In this document: positions 1 to 12,400 of the stretch, piece after piece
Layout: each line of letters opens with the position of its first letter
Position numbering within the stretch: position 1 is the first letter of the stretch
DNA from: Rhopalosiphum padi
Taxonomy: Eukaryota; Arthropoda; Insecta; Hemiptera; Aphididae
Length of the DNA stretch: 64,000 nucleotides
NCBI RefSeq assembly: GCF_020882245.1
Contig: NC_083600.1
Coordinates: 18,166,001-18,230,000 of the forward strand
Direction: 5' to 3'
Program-made: the position numbers and the translations under genes
The notes under the pieces: generated by a model
Databases searched by the model: none
Told to the model about the DNA's origin: nothing
What the model saw: only the letters and a program-made list of their open reading frames with translations

Positions 1-2486
1 TGAAATTCGATTTCCGATCGTGGAAATTTTTTTTCAGTGCAACGTTTCCGAGTATACCTTTTTAATAACTGTCATCGATACATCATCGATATTATATATA
101 ACTGCGTTTTCAAATATTGTTCGTTATTACATATAACATATAGCGATAAAAATAGTCTTACGCGTGCGTATAGTAATATTATAATTATTGACATTGTAAA
201 TACTAAATAGTAATTACTAATTAATGTAGGATTTTCGTCTGGATAATTTATATTATTTCTTGGTGTCTAGCAAATCATACATCGCCAAGTATTAGCGGTC
301 AAAAACTACAATTTGTATGCTATAAAAATATCCGTTTTTAAACACTTTCGTTGAAAAATGATTACAAAGGAATTTAAAAAGTTCAACGCAGATAAAACAC
401 GAATAAACAGGTACAAGAGATGATTATTTATACCATTAAACATAGGTAATATATTTCACTCGATAATAATAGCAATACTATTATATATCGCACTACCATC
501 ACGTCAGTAAACATAAAAATAAACGATTATTTTTAAAGTATTAAGTATATATTATTTTACTTAGTAAAATTTCGTACAAAATTACCTTGAACAATTCCGG
601 CGGAACAATAATTATGACGATCTCGATGATGGTATTATATTATAATTTATAATACCGTAAAATATATTCAAGGGCTTAATAATATTCAGTTTTTCTGTCT
701 ACTTCTACTAATAATAATAAAAAAAAATAACTATATACTTATATACTTTAAGTATTAAGTATATAATAAAAACAATGGGATGTACAATTAATGACAAATA
801 TATATACGTTTTGTTTTTTAATTTATTTATTAATTTACTTTTTTCGTTTTCCGTATTTCCTAAAATTATATTAATACAAGTACTACATTGTACATAGTAT
901 AGATCTAGGGAACTAAAAAAAATCTGATGTAATTGGTTTGTAAATTTACATTAATTTAATTTTTAAAGAAAATGCAATACGCCAATACACCATACTTGTA
1001 CATTATAAGTTTTAAGTTTTAAGTGTGTTAAATATTTATAGTTTTTTAAATATGTGTAGATCTGTGTATTATATATATATATGTGTGTTAATATGTTATT
1101 ATATGTATTACGTGTATTATATAACGTATATTATTAATATAATAAGTATAAATATAATTTAGTATATTAGTATATATTATATTATATATATTTATACGTA
1201 AGGCTTAATTCGCATAGGTAATACTTTTCCAGAATTTTACGATTTTATTATTGTTTTTGGTGTACAGAAATCTATCACTGCCGGAAAGTATGATTAAATA
1301 ATATTATAATCATCAATATAATATACTGATACTATATCTAACCTACATGATCTACACGACCGGAAAAGTCGGAAATTTCCACCGGGAAATCGGATGAGAC
1401 CGGTTATTGTGACGCGTCACGCGTAAATTATTATTATGATTTAAAAAGAAGTGATGGCTGATGATGACGCACTTGTATTCGATAATATTGTATACAAACG
1501 ACTGGTTTTAGAATTTGTTTTTATTTCTATTAATTCTTCCGTCGCAGAAGATTTCGTACTTTATTTTCGTATATATAATATATATCTGCGTCACAAATCA
1601 CAGTACGTCAGTACTACACAGTACACGTAGTGACTATACCTTTATAATATTATGATATGAAAACTGGAGGAACTGATATAATTTATATATACATTTATAA
1701 TGATATCATATTAATATGATTAAACAGTCTCGGAATGTGCCATGGAACGCGGCACGACCTCGACCATTATTTTTTTTACAGTTTTGGCAAAAATATTTTT
1801 TTATATTATGCATAATAATATATATTACATAATTAATTATTATAAGTGTATTACGATGCGGTGATGGTATTCGCCAAAAATTTCAAATTTTTACCATACT
1901 ATAAAATCGATAATCATAATCTAAAATAAAAATTTAATTTTAAGAAAACATATTTGTAAAATATTTTCTCGAAATAAATAACAGTTGGAGTTTGTTAATA
2001 AAAAAGTAGTGCGTCAGACTATAGGTCATGAGTATCGTGACCTATACCTGCCACACGCGATGACATACGCGACACGTCGATAGTCATCGATACAGTCACT
2101 ATAAGGTCTAATTAAAAAAATACACATTTCAAAGGCAAGTGAATTAAACCAGGGATATTTCGAAATATATAGAATCAAATATTATAATGATTAAAGTCAA
2201 AGAATCTAATGTATTTGTATTTCATAAACAACAAAATATAATATAAAATATACTATATAAATATATTATAAAATTAAGAAAATAAAATAACAATGATGGG
2301 CTGCAGAGTGATTGTACGTTTAATTTTCACACTAAAATGTAAAAATATTCACTACTAATTCGAGTTTTACACTTTGATTCAATATATTTTTCGTTAAAAA
2401 ACGAGTGTTCAGTGTGTGGATACTGTATAGGCAACACACTACGATTAATAATAATAATAATAACTGCGCGTCGCGCGACAATCGTA
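1..2486. other. AT-rich non-coding DNA
   Basis: No open frame with coding character, no RNA gene and no transposon with clear ends was seen. The sequence is AT-rich with many short AT runs and a few isolated CpG-containing words. It could be intron or intergenic DNA; nothing in it decides which. Confidence 0.6.
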
Positions 2487-2489
2487 TTA

Positions 2490-2739
2490 ACTCCTCGTTC
2501 TAAACATCCCGTCAGACGGTCAACCGTTGCCGATAGATGGCGTTGGCGGGACGACGGTCTATCGACGGTCATCCAGCGAGAAGCGTCGTAGTCAGTTTCG
2601 GGAACTTTCGTCGCAGTCACCCCTCTACACCGTTAACTATTACGACTTTAGACGTCTTGCCGACCCGCCCGAATCGCTGGTCACTGTGTGTCGATTGGCG
2701 AAGGCCACCCGATTGCTGATGACCAAAACGCCAAGCTGA
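2490..2739 (+). other. GC-balanced, coding-like patch of uncertain strand
   Basis: This stretch stands out from its AT-rich surroundings by balanced base composition and many CpG. On the plus strand one frame is open from just after a TAA to a TGA at 2737-2739, about 82 codons with no ATG; it includes SPLYTVNYYDFRRLADPPES and ends in RLLMTKTPS. A possible splice acceptor (CCCGTCAG) lies near 2515, so it could be a terminal exon. The minus strand is also open over much of the patch: one frame starts after the acceptor-like TTATTCCAG near 2750, and another begins around 2620. Open frames on both strands are expected by chance in GC-rich DNA, so the coding strand cannot be chosen. I recognise no domain. 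A decayed transposon fragment or a CpG-rich regulatory patch fits equally well. Confidence 0.25.
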
Positions 2740-2790
2740 TGTCGACTCCTGGAATAATATTGCACAAATAGCCTGGCGACGAGTTATACA

Positions 2791-2940
2791 TTTGCATCAG
2801 TAGTGGTTACAACTTAACCATTACATTTCATATGATGAAGCAACTTCATGATCTATACTGATTAATTGTGTTGCACCAATGGGAACTTCTCCAGAGGATC
2901 CCATTGGAATTCTGATGCCCCTCCAACTACTGATGCCAAA
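2791..2940. repeat. Small palindromic element with nested hairpins
   Basis: The two ends are inverted copies: CATCAGTAGT at 2795-2804 against ACTACTGATG at 2926-2935, with similarity reaching out to TTTG and CAAA. Inside are three separate hairpins: TGGTTA/TAACCA (2804-2809 with 2815-2820), ATGAAG/CTTCAT (2835-2840 with 2844-2849) and CCAATGGGA/TCCCATTGG (2876-2884 with 2899-2907). The outer stem plus three inner hairpins gives a cloverleaf-like outline. It may be a small foldback MITE or a structured transcript. No target-site duplication was seen. Confidence 0.4.
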
Positions 2941-3560
2941 ATTTATTATTTATGCCTTTTTTAAGTAAACCTATCACCGAGTTTTCACTCGAAAATTTGT
3001 ATATTATTTGAATGTTAGTTAATCGGATTTTCTACAGTCCTATTGTTAACCTTACGTCCTTAAAAGTTTAATTCCTTATTAATCTATCCATTATATTATT
3101 GCAACTATAATGTTTATGGGTTATAATTTTTTAAATTATAAAAAGTGTTTTGTATTATTTTCAATTTTATTTCTTATAAACTACTGCTATTATTGTTCAT
3201 AAGGTTATTTATTTTTTTTATTTTGAATTTTGTGTAAATTACAGTTGAAGTATGTTACCTATTACAATGTCGTCTACAGGTCATGTTACTTATTTTATGA
3301 GTTTTAAATATTCAAATCTCTCATAAAATAGACAATAGTTTCATACAATTACTAAATATATATTTTTCAAATTGACTTTTTGGCCAATGGGCAATTTTTT
3401 AAAAAACTGATTATAAATTTTAATTTCCTTAAATATTGTCGACCTACACTATTCGATTATTTAAACATATATGTATATATGTATACATATATTGTAACTG
3501 CAGTTTATATTATTATATGAATACAATATCGTTTTTAATAATGTACTTTTATTTATAAAA

Positions 3561-3563
<3 letters not shown>

Positions 3564-3591
<28 letters not shown>
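3564..3591. repeat. TA dinucleotide microsatellite
   Basis: An uninterrupted run of about 14 TA units. It is self-complementary and likely length-variable. Confidence 0.9.
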
Positions 3592-3595
<4 letters not shown>

Positions 3596-5620
3596 GTAAT
3601 AACTCAAAATTGTATCTACATACTTATTTTTTTTGTTTATTTTAATAAAATAAGTTTTATGTTTAAATAAAAATATAAATTAATTTGACTCATTGCATTT
3701 AAGACATACAAATAGATACAAAAACATATTCCTTATTAGTTATTAATTATTATATATAGTAATATTATAAAGGTATTATTATTATTTTATTACAATTTTC
3801 AATTTATATCATTTCTAGATAATATGAAATTCACTGTTAACTGGCTGTAAACAGTGTAAACACATAATAATATTTCATGCGAGTTTATCAAACTGTAGAT
3901 TAATATAATATACTTTTTAATCATCTATTCATAATTCAAAATGTGTTATCAAATTCAATATTAATAAGAGTTGATAAATGTTTTATATTAAGTATTAATC
4001 GTATAATAAACAATATACAATTATGGACCGATAGCAAAAATATAAAGCTCTCCTTCAAAAATAATAAATTTAATGAATTATCTAAATGTAAATCATCGGT
4101 ATCACGGTCGTTTATCTTTTTTTTAAATTTTTTTACGCATATAATATTTAATATAATATTATGTATTGTGTATATTCATTAACCATAAAATAAAAACGGA
4201 TAACAGACAACAGTGTTCAAGTATTGGAGTTTTACTAAGCATATTCAAGGATAAAATGTAAACATGGTCACAAAAGTTATGAAGTATGACTGAGTTCTCA
4301 TTAGTCATTATCTAGTGCTAAATTATATATTTATATATAAATATAAATTACAAATTAATATGTAATAATTAATAACCATTTTTACACATTTTTTTGTGAA
4401 CTGTAGGTATATAGTAAAATTTCGATGTTCAAGAGGTTCTCTCTTTTTTTAAAACTATGTATATAACATTCATGACTGTTGTCTGTGGCACTAATAAAAC
4501 AAACAACAATAATCACAGAATCGTTATAAATTATAATTATAAGGTACATATATTTATATAGTAAATATATACATATGATTATGAACCGATTTAACATCTC
4601 GATAAGAAAATTACATACCTAAGTACATAATGTGTACATATATGACCTTAAAAGATATTTTTATACCTAAACAACTATGTTTCATTGTATTAAATATTTA
4701 AATAATTTGTAAACAAATTATGTACTGATGTGCTGGATGATCATCATTCATCGGTGCCCCCCGTGGTAAATACAAGAATATAACAAAATACAAATACCTA
4801 TACGAAATACCTTCTTACATAACGCGATATCCAGTTTGTAAATCTTAATTGAACGTAAAGTATTTGTAGTATTTTCAATCTAATTAATAAAACGTACCGA
4901 AATATACCCGATGATAACAAAATAATTAACTCAATAACTACGACAACAGACCCATGATACTCCCTCCCTAAATACAGCCAAACAAAATTGTGCGGTAGGT
5001 TAAGTTATACATATGTCATATATCATATATGTTACTATTAAAAATATTGTGTTTAACTTGTAAGTTATATCTAACTTGTTTACTTTTTGTATAGGTTTGA
5101 ATAATATAGCATAAGATGTCAATATTTTTGTCGTCACAACAAACAAATTTTACCGAATAAATATGTATATATTCAATGAATTTTCTAACGAAATGAAATT
5201 ATTAGTTATTTATACATTGATAACCATAATTATTACTATAAGACATAAGTATATAGTTTTTATTATTCAGAAATGTAGAGATAAAACGTATAGGTAAAAA
5301 TGTTATACGAATATCATCATAGATTCATATTGGTATTATAATATGAGTACCCGCACCATACATTTTATTTAAATGTTATGTTGAATTGTGTATTAATACG
5401 TCACCTATTGTTATTACACGTTTAATATAATCAAAAAAATCTACGCGATAATTCGATTGTTTTTTTAATTATTTTTCCTAACATGCAATTTGTTTATATT
5501 AATAATTGTTAAAGTGTTGAATGTTTGAGAGAATTGACAAAAACTATTACCCATTAATTTTATTATGATATATTAGTATACAATATACATATAAGGTTTA
5601 TAATTTATAGAGATATATCA

Positions 5621-5636
5621 TTGCATTGCAATGCAA
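5621..5636. repeat. Perfect 16-bp palindrome
   Basis: TTGCATTGCAATGCAA reads the same on both strands. It contains two overlapping ATTGCA words, resembling paired octamer-like or C/EBP-like half sites. Function unknown. Confidence 0.6.
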
Positions 5637-7249
5637 ATATTTATATAAAAATATTATTACTTACTAACTGTTAAATATTATCTCAAATATGTGTGAAAAA
5701 TATAGTGTCTAATTGATTTAAAAATGAAGCTTACGTCAGACAGAGACCCAGTATAATTATTAAACGTATATTGACTTATAATAGTAGGTATGAAGTATTA
5801 TGATAAGGTCTATAATATAGACTCTATATGAATATTATGTGTTTAAATTGTTTGATCTAATAAAATACTCTCGAAATGTTTAATATAATCATTTAAACTT
5901 TTAGACGTTTGAAATATTTTAAGACATAAAAATATAATAACAAACACAATACAAAAGTTTAGGTACAATTATTATATTATACCTAACTGTCAACTAACTA
6001 ACTATTATGAAAACTGTATATGATTAAACTTTACACTACAATTAATATTATACTGATTATTATGCATTATTGTACAATACATGACTATTATAGTAGTATA
6101 AATAGGTATATAAGGAATAAGGAAACTAACTGCAATGGAAATAATAAAACCAATTCAATCGTATATATCTATAATAATCGTAATGTTATGGCTAATTCAG
6201 GAAGCCCATTAAATAAATTCTTTATAAAAAATATGGACTAAGATTTTTCGTCGTATTCAACTGGTTATAAATAAAGGTCTCAGATTTTAATGCTTTGAAA
6301 AACAAACCATGAAAAATACTGTAAGAAAACTGGTTTGGTATTCATACACAAAAAGAAATTTTGATGTTTATTGCATTTTGTGTTATGAAGGAAAGACTTT
6401 ATATTTTATAAAAAATAAAGACCATTTTAGAAATTGTATATTAAATTACATGAAATACTAACTAAAATTAATTTTAAAGCAATGTTAAAATGTAAATTTT
6501 ATAAAATATAGCTTAATGTTTATATTATTTTTATTATTAACTAGACAGATTTTAAACTGTTGAAAATTATTTTACAAAATATATTCATTTGGCGTGACAA
6601 AACGTCAAAATACCTATTCATTAAAAAGGTAAAAATATAAGAAAAATTTCGTAATTTTACTTGTAAATACTAGTAATTGTGTTATAAAACGTAGGCAATT
6701 TATCATTTAACACCTAAAACACCTATTTATAGAATGTACGTGTAGACTATATGGGATTATATTTACAATAAATTTATTATTTTTCCATGCAAGTATTGGC
6801 ATTAATTTTATTGTTATTATTATATTTTATACTTAGCAAATGTTAATATATGTAAGATTTGAAAATATTATATAAATACAATACAAATAATTTAAAAAAT
6901 ATATAAATACATGCTACAAGTAAAATATTTAAAAGCTATGTTTTAACCCTATTCATATATTTTTATATTTTATATACCTTTATTTATAAAGATAATAGGT
7001 CAAGCTTCTATGTAGGTAAATTATTTAAAAATTTATTACACCTTAGATACTATTGTATGTAACTGTGTAGTGCGAGTGCAATACTGTGTTATTTTTATTC
7101 TAGCATGTAAAAATATTCACGTATTTAAGTTACTTGATAATAAAACTTACTAATAAGTATTAAGTAATAACAATAAATTATTCTGTATTATGAAAAATAA
7201 GTAGCTGAAACAATATTAAATGTGTAAATTACGACCCTAAGTTCCGAGA

Positions 7250-7320
7250 GCACCGCTGGTGTAATGGTATCATGCAAGATTCCCATTCTTGCGATCCGGG
7301 TTCGATTCCCGGGCGGTGCA
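7250..7320 (+). tRNA. tRNA-Gly (anticodon CCC)
   Basis: A 71-nt cloverleaf can be drawn. The acceptor stem is GCACCGC with GCGGTGC (7313-7319), followed by discriminator A at 7320. The anticodon stem CAAGA/TCTTG encloses the 7-base loop TTCCCAT, with anticodon CCC at 7282-7284, which reads GGG codons. The T arm carries GGTTCGATTCC, the internal B box, and the D-arm region has the TGG..ATGG pattern of an A box. No intron and no encoded CCA, as usual for eukaryotes. A T-run just downstream (TTGTTTTTTATTT) is a good pol III terminator. A decayed copy is unlikely, since every stem pairs. Confidence 0.95.
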
Positions 7321-8319
7321 CTTGTTTTTTATTTATTTTTTTATTTTACCTTTTAGTTAGAGTACCTAGCTTAAACAAACTAACTAACGAAAACAAAAAA
7401 ACAAGAACAGAGATAAAATTAATATTGTTATATCATTATTATGAAATAGTAACTGAAAATATTTTAAATGTCATTAGGAAAAACAAATATATTATAGTTA
7501 GTTACAACATTGAACACACCACTTACAATTCATTCTATATGTATACTATATTGTAGTTACTGATAAACTAGTTGAATATGTAATCAGTTAATACTTAATA
7601 GCTATAACTTGTAATTTAAGAGATTGAAAATTGTAATACTCATAAAAATAAAAATAAAATATATATTATTGCTATAGCTATAGCATCTTTATTCTTTAGT
7701 ATACTTTTTGTCATTAAAATAGTAAATAAATATAATTTTCTATGATCAATAAATTCTGGATATGAGAGTATTACAGCACATACCTACTTCCCAAAATTTG
7801 AATTTTTTTTTCATTAATACGTTATAGAAATACATTTAAGTCTTAATATTCACAACGATACAACGCATTCGTGTTGTAAAGTTCTACACCTATACACGTA
7901 CTTTTTATATAAGTAGTAAGTACCTATATATTTTTTAAATGTTTGGTTTTTGTCTGTAGATCTTTAAACTGTTTGCGGTATGGAATTGAATAATTAGAGT
8001 ATCAACAAATTTAAAAACAGTTCTATATTTGAACGAATTTTAATTTGCAATTATTTTATAGTAAATACTTAATGTAGTACAGTACTAAAATACACCAATT
8101 TAAAAGTTTGTTTATGGCATTTTAATAATACTCTTATATACATGTTGTGTAAAATCACTAAAATCTATGCATTTAGACTATGCTAGTTTTAAACTAATGT
8201 ATAACACTATATAACCTATGTACACACAATATAATATAATAATCATATGAAAATAAATAATAATTTATTACAATGTATGCATGACGTATTGCCTATAAAA
8301 CTAATCTAACCTATTCGAA
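7321..8319. other. tRNA-Gly terminator and AT-rich spacer
   Basis: The first 30 bases hold T-runs that would end pol III transcription. The rest is AT-rich and featureless except for the 16-bp perfect palindrome TGCTATAGCTATAGCA near 7668-7683. Confidence 0.6.
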
Positions 8320-8580
8320 AGCCACGTTGACGACGTTATCTCGACGATTCCCCTGCTCCTTCGACTCGTCAGTCCGGTCATTCTGTTCCACTGCATGCTC
8401 ATTATTGCGCGCATTTCACGTGTTTTACGTGAGCTAGCACTGACAACCGATCGCGACGGCGGACGCGGTTAAGACTTGTGTGTGTGCATGGTATTATAAC
8501 AAATTATATGACGTATTCGGCGTTTAGACATCGCGTATTGTGTGCTCATTCACGCGTGTGTGGGTGTATATAAAGTTTAA
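8320..8580. promoter_or_regulatory. CpG-containing promoter-like patch
   Basis: Between 8320 and 8475 the sequence is GC-balanced and CpG-dense. It includes TCGTCAGTCC, which holds the arthropod initiator-like TCAGT, and paired CACGTG/ACGTGA words near 8418-8430. Further on, GTATATAAAG near 8567 looks like a TATA box. No convincing coding exon follows on the plus strand; a short frame at 9037-9255 is open but has no recognisable character. This may be a promoter, an enhancer in an intron, or chance composition. Confidence 0.25.
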
Positions 8581-8740
8581 AAAAAAATATTATCAGCGAC
8601 GGATAAACGAACGAACACGATTGTTTTATAAATTATAATACACAGCTCGTTTTCGTGTTTTGTTTTCCCGACAATGATGCTGTTTGTTGCCCGACTAGTA
8701 CACAACAATAGAGATAAGAACTTACACTTTAATCTAACTT

Positions 8741-8776
8741 CACGCACACGCACGCACACACACACACACACACACA
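8741..8776. repeat. CA/CGCA microsatellite
   Basis: A short array that begins with CACG units and becomes pure CA. Alternating purine-pyrimidine sequence of this kind can adopt Z-DNA. Confidence 0.85.
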
Positions 8777-9409
8777 AGAATACTATTTAATATGATATTA
8801 ATAGCTTGTTATTGAACATTAAAAAGCTGCACGAGTACGGATTCACTGCAGTTGCAGAGGCGGATGTACCAGACAGAGACGACGATGATGAGCGTCAGAG
8901 TTCCCGTTATTATTTTCTTTTAATGTTTTTGCTATATAGAATATAAATATATCATATATTCGTTTACATAGCCTGCACATGGGTATTCGTAATATGTATC
9001 GAAGATAATTTTCTAAGTACTATCAACTGCAGGTGTATGCGCAATGCGTATAAAGCTTACGTTTTTGACACAGTCGCCCATTTATCGGTCATTGATAAGG
9101 AGAAGTGTTTTTCGATATACCTGCGTGTTGTATATTATGTGATAGTTCTACTCTACTCACATTATCATGCAGCACGCACTGCACACTCCGAAGATTTTTT
9201 GAATTACCCAGTCTATCTTATCGATAGACCCACTTATCGCAGTGCTCGGTGTTGAGAGGCGGAGTGGTGTGTGATAAAGGGGATTTCGGGATTTCACAGA
9301 CGACGCGACAGTAGCATTATCGATTTCGAAGAGGTGATCGAGCAGTGTCAGACTTATTTTTTTATCTTTGATCTCATCTGCAGTATTGGAAACATGTAGT
9401 TGAATCAAT

Positions 9410-11672
9410 AAAAAATATTTTGTACTTTATTTTCCCAATTGAAGTTTAACGCGTGTTTATAATTCGAACCTCTCATTATTATTATTAATATGATCGATTT
9501 ATATCGTATATGCATGCCGAATTTATTACACAACCATAATTTATATGTATTATATCTACTAGCTAAGTATAATACCTAAACATTGCGTAAAATATTCCGT
9601 ATAATATTAGTATACGATTGTACAAGATAAACGGATAACCAACAAATCATTGATTGGTTCAAACCTATTTGCCAACCGCGCCAATTGATGTGCTGTGCTG
9701 TACATTCGTACTTAGTACTTACTATAAAGTTACAATATAAATAATAATATACAACCACAACCGTAAATGTTATAAATTGCAATGCGTCAATACATTATCT
9801 TCGTATTAATACTTATTAATGTTAATTAATGAACAATCGTAATAGTGTGTGCTGAGATTTAAATTCGAATTAACTAGTAGGTAGTTTACTGACTTACTGA
9901 GTAGTAATAATTGTTAATTATTTTTAAGTATAATAATATGTTTATGTGTATTATAAATTATAATTATGTGTATAAATGTGTATAAATGTTTATAAAACGT
10001 ATTAGGTGTTCTACTACTCATATATGAAGTATATATACTATAATATATACCTATGTATAAATTCGTTATATCCATCGCGATGGTTCGTTTGATATCAATC
10101 AAGGTTATCGCCCATTTAAGGCAATTAATTATACATATTTTCATAGTAAATACAATATATTTTTTCAGACGTAGGTATTTGCAGTAGGATATACAAATAC
10201 AAATAACAACTTTATTTAAATATTTTATAAAAAGTATACACATTATTATGAATCATACAATTAAGGAAAAATTTTAGTATTAATATTGTTCAATGTTGCA
10301 ATATTACTGTATATGCACATGTATTTTTACAAATCGTTTATTGTTAAGTGTTTGGTTTTTACAATACTACGCGATACAGACAACTAATAGTATACATATA
10401 AATAATAGTGAGCACAATAATAAATTTTGTAAAGTATAGAAAATTTTATGTTGCATTTTTTTCTGAGAGGTTATAATTTAATATAATAATATGTTGTAAT
10501 ATAAGATATGTTGTAAAATGTATATGCCATCATGAACGAAAATGTCATATGTCATAATAATATTCAGACAATAATACAATACTCACAGTTATATTGTCTG
10601 TTATTGCTATAAAGTTTAATTTATAAAACGCAATACTAAATACCACAGGTACCATATATATAAATATATATTTTGAACTGTATATCATAGATACATATGC
10701 GTATAAGACTATATACAATGTGTATATGTACCTATACATACGAATCGCAATTGTTCGTCAGTAGTTGGGTGAAGGTTGGTGACAAAATGATTGTCGTGGT
10801 ACTTATATTCACGTGCATATTAATAATATAGTATTGCGTAAAGTCGTATAATATACGCTTTATACCGATGAGAATATTATTATGTATATGTCATATGTGT
10901 ATAGATATTAATCGAAATTGTAAAGTTTTTCCATCACAGGTAAAGGTAAACGCGTCCTAGCTAGGTTAGGTGCCTATATGATAAAGGTAGGTATTGATTA
11001 TAATATATACGCGTAGTTACGTTAATTATACATCGCGTACTATAAATATAACGAACAGGATTATGATGAAAAAACTGTCACAAGGAAAGTGACATATATA
11101 ATAAATACATAAATAATTTAAAATCGTAGTTAGAGTTCACACATTATTGCGTGGGTAGTATGTAAAAACACACAACTATATAAACATATAAATCTTAATA
11201 TATAAATAATACATAATATTCTTAGCGCGTGTCAGCTAGATAAATTACGTATAATATACTGTATACGCATCCAATACGCATTATATTCGTAAGGAAAATT
11301 TCAATTTTTGTCTATATCTCTCCACAGGGGAGGGGGTGGGACAAAACGAAGCATGCATGAAACTGTGACCAGACGGTCTCGGGATGGATGGGCTGTACTA
11401 CAAAACAATGCCAACGTGTTTTTTGTTTGGGAAGGGGGATTGATTTGAGTGATTTCAGCCCTTCCTAGTACTTAGTAGGTATCCTTCTTTTCCCCTATCA
11501 AAATAAAAACCGTCTAAGAGTATTTGTATTAATTATATATATTTATACTTTATACCAGTAGTTAGTTTCTTAAACAATATATAACGTATATACTGTACTA
11601 TACACATAATATATATTTAAATAGCTCTACAGCGGCATATACTCTTCTGTATACTTATATAAATATAGCTAG
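9410..11672. other. AT-rich non-coding DNA
   Basis: No exon-like composition, RNA gene or bounded transposon was seen. A G-rich segment lies at 11320-11450 (GGGGAGGGGGTGGG and a later GAAGGGGGATTG); it could be a worn transposon end, but no matching partner was found. On the minus strand this whole stretch lies downstream of the exon at 11679-11794 and is probably its first intron. Confidence 0.5.
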
Positions 11673-11678
11673 CCTTAC

Positions 11679-11794
11679 CACATCGAGACCAGCGTCTTGA
11701 GCTCGTCCAGGTTGAGGTTTTCCAGCGACAGTTTATCGTCATCGTTGTCCGTCTGTTCTTCGGGTCCGATTCCGCTCTCCTGCCACGAATTCAT
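11679..11794 (-). CDS. Candidate first coding exon, unknown protein
   Basis: Read on the minus strand, ATG at 11794 opens 38 codons plus two bases, ending at the splice donor TG|GTAAGG (donor GT at 11678-11677). The peptide begins MNSWQESGIGPEEQTDNDDD, an acidic and hydrophilic stretch, followed by LSLENLNLDELKTLVSM, which would form a short amphipathic helix. Codon use is GC-rich at third positions (CTG, AAC, GAC, AAG), quite unlike the surrounding AT-rich DNA, which is the main evidence that it is coding. No AG acceptor lies upstream except CAG after the fifth codon, so an initiating exon is favoured; the CpG-rich patch at 12.0-12.4 kb would be its promoter or 5' leader. The second exon must lie below position 11673, probably outside the window. 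No family was recognised. Confidence 0.5.
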
Positions 11795-12009
11795 CGCGTG
11801 ATGGATATATTATAGTATGTATATGAACGATGAAATGTTATATTATACAACCGAATACAGCCTTCTTCGCGTGGTTTCAACGAAAACGAATTATAATATA
11901 TAGTTCAACTTAATCGACGGGATCGAGTACACATGCAACACACGGTCAAAATAGCTATACACGCACACGTATAATATAATATTTATTGTGATGTGTATAC
12001 GAGAGAAAA

Positions 12010-12375
12010 ATCGACGGACGATGTGGGCACGCGGCGCGAAGTAATCGGCGGCAGGCGACGGCGCGAATTGCGACAAACGGCGGCGGCGGCGCTCGTCGGA
12101 GAGTGAAAGCTCGCCCGTATAATATATAACACGCCGAGTTTATAATATATATAACATTATAACTGCAGTGTCGTATGTAGGTATATACATAAAAAAAAAG
12201 TAGCGGCGGCAGCGATCCCGATGTCTGCACGTTAAAAAAATAATATATTACACATAATATATATGTAGATATAGTATATAAGTATAGGCGTGCGAGGTCT
12301 GCGGGGGACAAGTGACCAGTTTATCCGAATCGTATTCCCCCCACCCACCGCCCACCGGCTGACAGGCCGACCGAC
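12010..12375 (-). promoter_or_regulatory. CpG-rich patch, probable promoter/5' leader
   Basis: Two GC-rich blocks (about 12010-12110 and 12290-12375) with many CpG and a CGG run lie 220-580 bases upstream, on the minus strand, of the ATG at 11794. In an AT-rich insect genome such an island next to a candidate first exon suggests a promoter or 5' untranslated region. Open frames across it on the minus strand have no domain character. The assignment rests on position and composition only. Confidence 0.35.
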
Positions 12376-12378
12376 CGA

Positions 12379-12400
12379 AAATAATAATAATAATAATAAT
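12379..12400. repeat. AAT trinucleotide microsatellite
   Basis: About seven AAT units directly next to the CpG-rich patch. Confidence 0.85.

Larger units (their letters stand above)
2941..7249. other. AT-rich non-coding DNA upstream of tRNA-Gly
   Basis: Over 4 kb of AT-rich sequence without a credible exon; the few open frames of 70-80 codons are runs of Ile, Asn, Lys and Tyr codons, as expected from base composition. It holds a TA array (3564-3591) and a 16-bp perfect palindrome (5621-5636). The last 40 bases before the tRNA contain AATATTAAAT, a TATA-like word at a distance often used by insect pol III genes. Confidence 0.6.

Noticed and set aside
9037..9255. Plus-strand frame of 72 codons in mixed-composition DNA
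   Set aside because: No domain, no supporting splice signals and no neighbouring exon.
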